From contig NZ_CP084550.1 in NCBI RefSeq assembly GCF_021800405.1, positions 3,596,001-3,660,000 of the forward strand: a stretch of 64,000 nt of DNA, given 5' to 3'. This DNA comes from Arthrobacter sp. FW306-07-I. Lineage in GTDB: Bacteria; Actinomycetota; Actinomycetes; Actinomycetales; Micrococcaceae. A program made the translations under genes and the position numbers. Below are positions 58,113 to 64,000 of this stretch, in pieces. The notes below the pieces were generated by a model that saw nothing but the letters and a program-made list of their open reading frames with translations, was not told the DNA's origin and ran no database searches. Position 1 is the first letter of the stretch. Each line of letters opens with the position of its first letter.

Positions 58113-60305
58113 ATGGAACCCCTCAACCTCCGTTCCGCCGGCACCAGCCTGGTGATTAGCTTCGACAGCGGGGAGGCCGAGGTCATCCACTGGGGTGCCG
58201 ACTTGGGCGACGCCCTGCCGGACCTCGCGATCCTGGCCACGCCCGTGGGGCACTCCTCCATCGACGCCCGCGTCCCTGCCGGCCTCCTTCCCCAAGCCTC
58301 TTCCTCCTGGCGCGGCCGCCCGGCCCTGCGCGGCCACCGGATCAGCGACGGCGCGGCCGGCCTTGACTTCTCCTCCCGCCTCCGCGTCACGTCCGTCAGC
58401 CCCGAAGGGGCATCGGCCACCATTGAACACGCCGACGCCGACACCGGCATCGGCGTAACAACCTCCCTCACGCTGCACCCCGGCGGGCTGCTGGAACTGC
58501 GGCACACCGTCACCAACAACGGCACCACGCCCTTCCAGGTGGACGAATTGGCAACCGTCCTCCCGGTGGGACCGGACGCCGTCGAACTTTTGGACCTGAC
58601 CGGGCGCTGGTGCCGGGAACGCCACCCGCAGCGGCACCGGATCCAGCAGGGCACCTGGGTACGGACCGGACGGCACGGCCGCACCGGGCACGATTCCTCC
58701 CTGCTGTTCGCCGCCGGCACCCAAGGCTTCGGCAACCGGCACGGCAAGGTCTGGGCGACGCACCTGGCCTGGAGCGGCAACCACGAACAGTTTGCGGACA
58801 CCATCGGTGACGGCCGGACCATGATCGGCGGCTCGGAACTCCTGGGCCCTGCCGAAGTCATCCTGGCAGCGGGCGGCAGCTACACCACGCCCGCCCTGTT
58901 CGCCGCCTACTCGGACCGGGGCCTGGACGGTATCACTGAAGCCTTCTACAGCTGGTTCCGCTCCCGCCCGCACCACGTGCTGCCCGCCGCAGCCACCGGG
59001 CTGCCCGCCGGCAAACCGCGCCCGGTGGTGCTGAATACCTGGGAGGCTGTGTACTTCGACCACAACCTGGACACCCTGATCGAGCTGGCCGACTCCGCCG
59101 CGGACCTCGGCGTGGAGCGCTTTGTGCTCGACGATGGCTGGTTCCGCGGGCGGCGCGACGACCGCGCAGGCCTGGGCGACTGGTATGTGGACGAGACGGT
59201 GTGGCCGGACGGCCTGGCGCCGCTGATTGACGCGGTCACCTCCCGCGGCATGGAGTTCGGCCTGTGGGTGGAACCGGAAATGATCAACCTGGACTCGGAC
59301 ATCGCCCGGGCGCACCCCGAATGGATCGTGGGTCCCTCGGCCGCCGCGCACAAGGACGGCGGCCGGCTGCCGCTTGAGTGGCGCAACCAGCATGTCCTCG
59401 ACCTGGTGAACCCCGAAGCCTGGCAGTACGTCTTTGACCGGATCGACGCCCTGCTGGCCGGCAACAACATCAGCTACCTGAAGTGGGACCAGAACCGGGA
59501 CCTCACGGAACACGGCCACGGCGGCCGCGCTTCCGTCCACGAACAAACCCTTGCCGCCTACCGGCTGTTTGACGCACTCCGCCAGGCCCACCCCGGCGTC
59601 GAAATTGAAAGCTGCTCCTCCGGCGGCGCCAGGGTGGACCTGGGCATCCTGGAGCGGACGGACCGGATCTGGGCGTCGGACTGCAACGACGCGCTGGAGC
59701 GGCAGACCATCCAGCGCTGGACGGAGGCCGTGGTTCCGCCGGAACTCGTGGGCAGCCACATCGGGCCCACCACCTCGCACACCACCGCCCGCACCCACGA
59801 CCTGTCCTTCCGTGGCATCACGGCACTGTTCGGCCACTTTGGGATGGAATGGGACGTGCGCAGCGTACAGGGCAAGGAGCGCGAGGAGCTGCGGCGCATC
59901 GTGGCCCTGTACAAGGAGCACCGGGACCTGATCCACAGCGGCCGTGCCGTCCATGCGGACGTTGCGGACGATTCCTTCCTGCTGCACGGCGTGGTGGCGG
60001 ACAGCTCCGTGGCGGCAGGGACGACGGCGGCCCTGTTCGCCCTGGTCAGCACGCGTACCTCGGCTGCCGAGCAGCCGGGGCGGATGGGCATTCCGGGACT
60101 CGATGATGCGCGCAGCTACCGCGTGGAGGCGGTCTTCCCCACCGCAGAGGACGCCGACTACCGCCACACGTTCACCCAGGCCCAGCCGCCGGCATGGCTG
60201 GCCGAGGGTGCGGTGGCCAGCGGCAGGTTCCTTGCCGAAGTCGGCCTGCCGATGCCCATCCTGAACCCGGAGCACGCGCTGCTGCTGAAGGTCACAGCCC
60301 TCTAA
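58113..60305 (+). CDS. GH36 alpha-galactosidase
   Basis: 730 residues. An N-terminal beta-sandwich (about 1-290) is followed by a TIM barrel with the nucleophile Asp459 in LKWDQNR and acid/base Asp523 in WASDCND. ESCSSGGARVDLGILERTDRIW and FVLDDGWFRGRRDDRAGLGDWYVDE are GH36 signatures. No signal peptide: cytosolic hydrolysis of imported alpha-galactosides. Start at 58113 (MEPLNLRS) because GAAAGAGA precedes it; an ATG at 58083 is possible. Last gene of the operon. Confidence 0.93.
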   Translation: MEPLNLRSAGTSLVISFDSGEAEVIHWGADLGDALPDLAILATPVGHSSIDARVPAGLLPQASSSWRGRPALRGHRISDGAAGLDFSSRLRVTSVSPEGASATIEHADADTGIGVTTSLTLHPGGLLELRHTVTNNGTTPFQVDELATVLPVGPDAVELLDLTGRWCRERHPQRHRIQQGTWVRTGRHGRTGHDSSLLFAAGTQGFGNRHGKVWATHLAWSGNHEQFADTIGDGRTMIGGSELLGPAEVILAAGGSYTTPALFAAYSDRGLDGITEAFYSWFRSRPHHVLPAAATGLPAGKPRPVVLNTWEAVYFDHNLDTLIELADSAADLGVERFVLDDGWFRGRRDDRAGLGDWYVDETVWPDGLAPLIDAVTSRGMEFGLWVEPEMINLDSDIARAHPEWIVGPSAAAHKDGGRLPLEWRNQHVLDLVNPEAWQYVFDRIDALLAGNNISYLKWDQNRDLTEHGHGGRASVHEQTLAAYRLFDALRQAHPGVEIESCSSGGARVDLGILERTDRIWASDCNDALERQTIQRWTEAVVPPELVGSHIGPTTSHTTARTHDLSFRGITALFGHFGMEWDVRSVQGKEREELRRIVALYKEHRDLIHSGRAVHADVADDSFLLHGVVADSSVAAGTTAALFALVSTRTSAAEQPGRMGIPGLDDARSYRVEAVFPTAEDADYRHTFTQAQPPAWLAEGAVASGRFLAEVGLPMPILNPEHALLLKVTAL

Positions 60306-60326
60306 CAGTCTTCATCACCGTCGATT

Positions 60327-60372
60327 GCTGAGTACTTGTCGTTTACAGGCCTGAAAACGACAAGTATTCAGC
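60327..60372. repeat. 46-bp intergenic palindrome
   Basis: 18-bp arms (60327-60344 and 60355-60372; start GCTGAGTACTTGTCGTTT) pair with a single G-T position, and the 10-bp centre itself contains CAGGCCTG. No T-run follows. It lies 22 bp after the GH36 stop. It could act as a terminator-like structure for GH36, but the near-perfect symmetry to the centre is more like a dispersed palindromic unit. Confidence 0.75.
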
Positions 60373-60423
60373 AGCCGGTGGGAGGGAGTTGCGTAAGAAT
60401 GCGCGGCGGGCCGGGCCACCCGA

Positions 60424-60429
60424 TAGATT
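60424..60429 (+). promoter_or_regulatory. -10 element of a leaderless promoter (TAGATT)
   Basis: TANNNT hexamer seven bases before the aroQ ATG. Confidence 0.5.
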
Positions 60430-60436
60430 TGCAGGC

Positions 60437-60901
60437 ATGACTGAAGCCTCCTCCACTGTCGAAGCCGGCCGCGGCACCATCCTGGTCATCAACGGCCCCA
60501 ACCTGAACCTCCTCGGAACCCGTGAGCCGGAGAAGTACGGCACCTCAACCCTTGCCGACGTGGAACAGCTGGCAGCGGCCGCTGCCAAGGCGCACGGATT
60601 CGCGGTGGAATGCCTTCAGTCCAACCACGAGGGCGTCCTGCTGGACGCCATCCACGCCGCCCGGGGCACCGCCGCGGGCATCGTCCTGAACGCCGGCGCC
60701 TTCACGCACACCTCCGTGGCACTCCGTGACGCCCTGGCAGCCGTCCAGCTTCCCGCCGTCGAGGTTCACATCACCAACGTCCACCAGCGCGAGGAATTCC
60801 GGCACCACTCCTACCTGTCGCCGGTCTGCGCGGCAGTAATCGTGGGTGCCGGTGTGTTCGGCTACAAGCTGGCCATCGACTACCTGGCCGAGGTCCTCTG
60901 A
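60437..60901 (+). CDS. aroQ: type II 3-dehydroquinate dehydratase
   Basis: 154 residues, shikimate pathway (3-dehydroquinate to 3-dehydroshikimate, cytosolic dodecamer). Signature [19 protein letters not shown] holds the catalytic Arg and Tyr34 region; [14 protein letters not shown] and [17 protein letters not shown] supply the substrate-binding Asn, Ser and His. Length is standard. Start 60437 is fixed by homology and TAGATT seven bases upstream. Confidence 0.95.
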   Translation: MTEASSTVEAGRGTILVINGPNLNLLGTREPEKYGTSTLADVEQLAAAAAKAHGFAVECLQSNHEGVLLDAIHAARGTAAGIVLNAGAFTHTSVALRDALAAVQLPAVEVHITNVHQREEFRHHSYLSPVCAAVIVGAGVFGYKLAIDYLAEVL

Positions 60902-60928
60902 CCGGCAGGTCCTACTGCTGGACCTGCC

Positions 60929-62113
60929 CTACTTCTGAATGCACTGTCCGGAGGAAACCGGGGAGGACAGTCCCGGCGCCTGCTCTGCCACAGGCTCCAG
61001 GTCATTCATGGTGATGGCGAACCCTACTTCGGCATCCGAGGTTGCCTTAGCGAACACCACCCCGGCCACCTGGCCGTCGGTGGTGAGCAGCGGGCCGCCC
61101 GAATTTCCGGGCTGCACGTCCCCGGCCAGGCGGTAGATGTCCTCCGGCGAGGGGTTGTTGCCGTAAATGTCCGGGACCAGGACGGTGGCTATGTCCTGGA
61201 CGGTGGCAGGCTTGGACTGGAAGGGACCGCCGTGCGGGTACCCCGCGAATGCAGCCTGGCTGCCGCCGGGCAGGTCGCGGCTAAGCGGCAGCGGCCGGGA
61301 GGGCAGGTTATCCACTGCCAGGACTGCCAGGTCGTGCTTGGTGTCGAAGTAGACCACCCGGCCGGGCATGGCACCGCCGTCGGGCATTTCCACCACGGGC
61401 TGCGAGACGCCGGCCACCACGTGCGCGTTGGTCACCACGCGGTCATCGGAGACCACGAAGCCGCTGCCGGTCTGGTTCTGGCCGCATTCGTAGGCCGTGC
61501 CCGCAATCCTCAGGACGGACTGGGCAGCCTTGTTGAGCGCCGGCGTGTTGGTGCTCGTGTTGGGCACCTGGACCGCCTGGCCCTGGTCCAGCCCTTCAAT
61601 CAACGTGGGAATGCCGTTGCCGATCACAGTGGAACGCAGCTGCGCCATGGTGGCCTTGACCGGCGTGGGAGTGAGCCCGTCGATGAAGCGGATCACCTTG
61701 GATTCGGCCAACTGCTGGGACACAACAGGCACGCCGAGGGAGCTGACGCTGAATGCCAGCATGGACATCACCAGCGCGGCGACCACAAGGTTCAGCGCCC
61801 CGCCCACCAGGCGGTCCACCGCGCGCAGCGGCCGGATCCGAACCACGCCGCGCAGTTGCCGGCCCACCATGGTCCCCAGGCCGTGTCCCAGTGCCATGAG
61901 TACGACGGCGGCGGCGATGATGGCGGTGAGCCGCCATCCTGAATCCTCAACGAAGGTGCTGACGAGGGGGACGGCGAAGAAGGCTGCGATGGCGCCGGCA
62001 GCAAAGCCCACGAGGCCGCCGACCGTGACCAGGAACCCGTTGCGGAGGCCGTAGATCAGGTATGACAGCAGCGCCAGGATCAGGACAATGTCCAGGACAG
62101 TCAGGCCGACCAC
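60929..62113 (-). CDS. marP: MarP-like membrane serine protease (CvpA domain plus trypsin-like domain)
   Basis: 394 residues. Four N-terminal membrane helices form a CvpA-like domain (about 1-130), then an extracytoplasmic S1C protease with catalytic His231 (VTNAHVV), Asp261 (TKHDLAV) and Ser338 (QPGNSGGPL). Cys210 and Cys391 sit where M. tuberculosis MarP (Rv3671c) has the disulfide joining start and end of the protease domain. MarP cleaves a peptidoglycan hydrolase and is needed for acid and oxidative resistance. GTG start with AAGGAG five bases upstream. It lies between aroQ and crp, close to nth/NUDIX homologues in Mycobacterium. Confidence 0.9.
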   Translation of the reverse strand: MVGLTVLDIVLILALLSYLIYGLRNGFLVTVGGLVGFAAGAIAAFFAVPLVSTFVEDSGWRLTAIIAAAVVLMALGHGLGTMVGRQLRGVVRIRPLRAVDRLVGGALNLVVAALVMSMLAFSVSSLGVPVVSQQLAESKVIRFIDGLTPTPVKATMAQLRSTVIGNGIPTLIEGLDQGQAVQVPNTSTNTPALNKAAQSVLRIAGTAYECGQNQTGSGFVVSDDRVVTNAHVVAGVSQPVVEMPDGGAMPGRVVYFDTKHDLAVLAVDNLPSRPLPLSRDLPGGSQAAFAGYPHGGPFQSKPATVQDIATVLVPDIYGNNPSPEDIYRLAGDVQPGNSGGPLLTTDGQVAGVVFAKATSDAEVGFAITMNDLEPVAEQAPGLSSPVSSGQCIQK

Positions 62114-62309
62114 AAAGGCTCCTTATTAACAGTTGAACCTCCATTCTAGTGGGGGGTGGCTGACAATCTTCTGTGGCCTGCCGCCCCCTCCGGAAGACCG
62201 GCTGTGCACTGCCCGCAGGTGTTTCGGCTGCCAAGTTCGTCACAGAACCTTGAAAATTCTGAAACAATGGCAAAAGCGCCACAGCCGATACTTTTACGTA
62301 GGAGATTTC

Positions 62310-62987
62310 ATGGACATCGAGGTACTGCGCCGAGCACCCCTTTTCGCCACGCTCGACGACGACGCATTCCGTCTGCTGACGGACGAGCTCACCGAGGTGG
62401 ACCTTTCCCGCGGCGCGTCGGTGTTCCGCGAGGGCGACCAGGGTGACCAGCTGTACTTCATCGTCTCCGGCAAGGTGAAGCTCGGCCGCACCTCCCCCGA
62501 CGGCCGCGAGTCCCTCCTGGCCATCCTTGGCCCGGGTGAGCTCTTCGGCGAGATGGCCCTGTTCGATCCGAGTCCCCGCACGGCTACTGCCACCGCGGTG
62601 TCCGAGACCCGCCTGGCCGGGCTGAAGAACGAAAGCCTCAACACCCTGCTCCGCACCCGCCCGGAGGTCTCGGCCCAGCTGCTGCAGGCCCTGGCCCGCC
62701 GCCTGCGCCGCACCAACGATTCCCTCTCCGACCTCGTCTTCTCCGACGTCCCGGGGCGCGTGGCCAAGGCCCTGCTGGATCTTGCAGACCGCTTCGGCCG
62801 GCCGGCAACCGACGGTGTCCTGGTGGCACACGAGCTCACGCAGGAAGAACTGGCCCAACTGGTGGGCGCCTCCCGCGAAACGGTCAACAAGGCCCTGGCC
62901 GAGTTCGTCCAGCGCGGCTGGCTCCGCCTCGAAGCCCGCGCCGTGGTCATCCTGGACATGCAGCGCCTCCGCCAGCGCTCGCGCTAA
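62310..62987 (+). CDS. crp: Crp/Fnr family global regulator (GlxR/Rv3676 type)
   Basis: 225 residues. The cNMP domain has the phosphate-binding cassette GELFGEMALFDPSPRTATA (76-94), a long dimer helix (about 110-140) and a winged helix whose recognition segment is LTQEELAQLVGASRETVNKALAEF (176-199). Proteins of this clade bind TGTGA-N6-TCACA with cAMP and control acetate, respiration and sugar genes. Two such sites are visible in this window (in front of acs and of the first importer). TAGGAGA precedes the ATG at 62310; the long upstream frame is not coding. Confidence 0.92.
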   Translation: MDIEVLRRAPLFATLDDDAFRLLTDELTEVDLSRGASVFREGDQGDQLYFIVSGKVKLGRTSPDGRESLLAILGPGELFGEMALFDPSPRTATATAVSETRLAGLKNESLNTLLRTRPEVSAQLLQALARRLRRTNDSLSDLVFSDVPGRVAKALLDLADRFGRPATDGVLVAHELTQEELAQLVGASRETVNKALAEFVQRGWLRLEARAVVILDMQRLRQRSR

Positions 62988-63005
62988 ATAAAGCTGGAAC
63001 CCAAC

Positions 63006-63036
63006 AAAAAAGCCGCCCGAGGGGGCGGCTTTTTTG
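63006..63036. terminator. bidirectional intrinsic terminator after crp
   Basis: AGCCGCCC / GGGCGGCT (63011-63018 with 63023-63030), a 4-base loop, an A-run before and T-run after. It serves both crp and the convergent GH51 gene. Confidence 0.92.
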
Positions 63037-63066
63037 TTGCCGGAGGTTCGTTGACCCGCCGTCGGA

Positions 63067-64000
63067 TCAGCTCTTCGCCACGTCCAGTTCGACGACGGCC
63101 CACGAGAGGGCGGGAAGGCTGAGCCGCAGCTCGGAACCGTTTGCCTTTGCTCCCTCCAGCGGCTTGAGGCCCACCCGGTCGGGGTTTTCCTGGCTGTTGA
63201 TGGTGAAGCGGTCGCCGCCTTCCGGGATTTCCAGGACCTCAGCACGGACTACCCGTTGGGCGTCGAAACCGCGCAGGCTGACCTCCACGTCGGCCGCTTC
63301 TTCAAGGCCCCGGTTGGCGAAGAAGAGCGCCACGCGGCCGGTCTCCTCGTTCCAGGTGGCACTGACATCCACGAGGTCCGTGCCGCCAAAGCGCTCATTT
63401 TCGTACTTGTCCGAGTCAACGGACAGCCGCAGGATCTGGCCCTTGGCGAGTTCTGCCATCCGGGAGAAGGGGTGGAAAATGGTTTGCCGCCAGGCCGGTC
63501 CGTTCTCTTCGCTGAAGATGGGGCCGATGACGTTGACCAGCTGCGCCTGGTTGGCGATCTTGACGCGGTCGCCGTGGCGGAGCAGCGAGTTAAGCAGGGT
63601 GCCCACCACCACGGCGTCGGTCACGTTGTACTTGTCCTCGATGAGTCGCGGGTGCTCCCGCCAGCCGGCCTTGGCGACGTTCCGCAACTGGTCCTCGGTG
63701 TCCCTGCCGCGCTGGTACCAAACGTTCCATTCGTCGAAGGAAAGGTTGATGTGCTTCTTGTGCTTTCCCTTCGCCCGGACGGCATCGGCAGTTGCGATGA
63801 CTGATTCGATGAAGTAGTCGGTATCAACTGCGCTTGCGAGGAAGCTGCCAGCGTCACCTTCATACTCGTGGTAGTAGGCGTGCAGTGACACGTAGTCCAC
63901 CTCGTTGTAGGCGTGTGTCAGGACAGTCTGCTCCCAGTCGCCGAACGTAGGCATGCGCGAATTGGAACTTCCGCAGGCCACCAGCTCGATGCCAGGGTCA
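63067..64000 (-). CDS. GH51 alpha-L-arabinofuranosidase, 3' part
   Basis: The reading frame enters from the right edge (DPGIELVACGSSNSRMPTFGDWE is in frame to base 64000), so the N-terminal part, including the acid/base Glu, is outside. The nucleophile Glu lies in HINLSFDEWNVWY (codon near 63730-63732), and the C-terminal beta-sandwich is complete (LSLPALSWAVVELDVAKS). Retaining enzyme releasing L-arabinose from arabinan/arabinoxylan oligosaccharides, presumably cytosolic. Upstream context is not visible. Confidence 0.9.
   Translation of the reverse strand, partial: DPGIELVACGSSNSRMPTFGDWEQTVLTHAYNEVDYVSLHAYYHEYEGDAGSFLASAVDTDYFIESVIATADAVRAKGKHKKHINLSFDEWNVWYQRGRDTEDQLRNVAKAGWREHPRLIEDKYNVTDAVVVGTLLNSLLRHGDRVKIANQAQLVNVIGPIFSEENGPAWRQTIFHPFSRMAELAKGQILRLSVDSDKYENERFGGTDLVDVSATWNEETGRVALFFANRGLEEAADVEVSLRGFDAQRVVRAEVLEIPEGGDRFTINSQENPDRVGLKPLEGAKANGSELRLSLPALSWAVVELDVAKS

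Noticed and set aside
57957..60275. Long open frame (772 codons) antisense to the GH36 gene
   Set aside because: High-GC antisense shadow: composition is His/Gln/Gly/Val-rich without any domain, while the sense strand encodes a clear alpha-galactosidase with catalytic residues.
60327..60372. Palindrome as an insertion-sequence end or attachment site
   Set aside because: There is no transposase or integrase nearby and no second copy in the window.
1..64000. Search for tRNA/rRNA genes, phage or defence systems
   Set aside because: No cloverleaf, ribosomal RNA stretch, integrase, toxin-antitoxin pair or restriction gene was recognised by eye; a dedicated tRNA scan could still find something small.

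Overview
The window is high-GC (roughly 65-68 %) actinobacterial DNA, most like a soil Micrococcaceae (Arthrobacter / Pseudarthrobacter group). The reasons are protein-level resemblance across the window, frequent GTG/TTG starts, many 4-bp ATGA/GTGA gene overlaps, several apparently leaderless genes, and a gene set (topA, Tad locus, nth, NUDIX, acs, marP, crp) that follows the order of the Mycobacterium tuberculosis Rv3646c-Rv3676 block. It is chromosomal. I saw no rRNA or tRNA genes, insertion sequences, CRISPR arrays, phage genes or defence islands.

Layout. (1) 1-8.9 kb: the end of a DUF6807 gene and an M24-like protein, then a leftward catabolic operon that reads as an oxidative uronate/aldarate pathway: NAD-dependent uronate dehydrogenase-like enzyme, enolase-superfamily acid-sugar dehydratase, 5-dehydro-4-deoxyglucarate dehydratase and alpha-ketoglutarate semialdehyde dehydrogenase, plus a Gfo/Idh/MocA oxidoreductase. 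A divergent LacI regulator and three matching operator-like palindromes lie at its head. (2) 9-27 kb: housekeeping and stress genes: FMN-dependent hydroxyacid oxidase, ArsR-type regulator, AcuC-like deacetylase, TrkH/TrkA potassium uptake, proC, Ppx/GppA, SseB-like protein, topA, a methyltransferase, two tandem lipoproteins, trhO, a GNAT protein and a DUF1998-type helicase. (3) 26.9-32.8 kb: a leftward Tad/Flp-type pilus locus (Ssd/CpaE-like, TadA, TadB, TadC, DUF4244 pilin, TadE-like, TadG-like). (4) 32.9-40.4 kb: a family-A polymerase without 5' nuclease, YegP, NUDIX, nth, an unrecognised membrane protein, and acs with a CRP-type promoter.

(5) 40.5-60.3 kb: an approximately 20-kb carbohydrate island of three modules. 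Each has a CUT1 ABC importer (binding protein and two permeases, never an ATPase) and its own regulator: a DeoR module of unknown substrate; a LacI module with a GH42 beta-galactosidase; and a LacI module with a GH36 alpha-galactosidase and an unusual Gfo/Idh/MocA protein. Operator palindromes overlapping plausible promoters are visible in front of the two LacI modules. (6) 60.4-64 kb: aroQ, MarP-like periplasmic protease and Crp, then the 3' part of a GH51 arabinofuranosidase running off the window end.

Taken together, the organism appears equipped to use plant-derived galactosides, arabinosides and uronic acids. Global CRP/GlxR-type control (crp is in the window; sites lie in front of acs and the first importer) is combined with a dedicated local repressor per module. 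I found no clearly new multi-gene system. The features most deserving a second look are the tandem two-cysteine lipoproteins, the pilin precursors with unusually long leaders and a 16-residue Cys repeat, the degenerate M24 and Gfo/Idh/MocA proteins, and a 46-bp intergenic palindrome.
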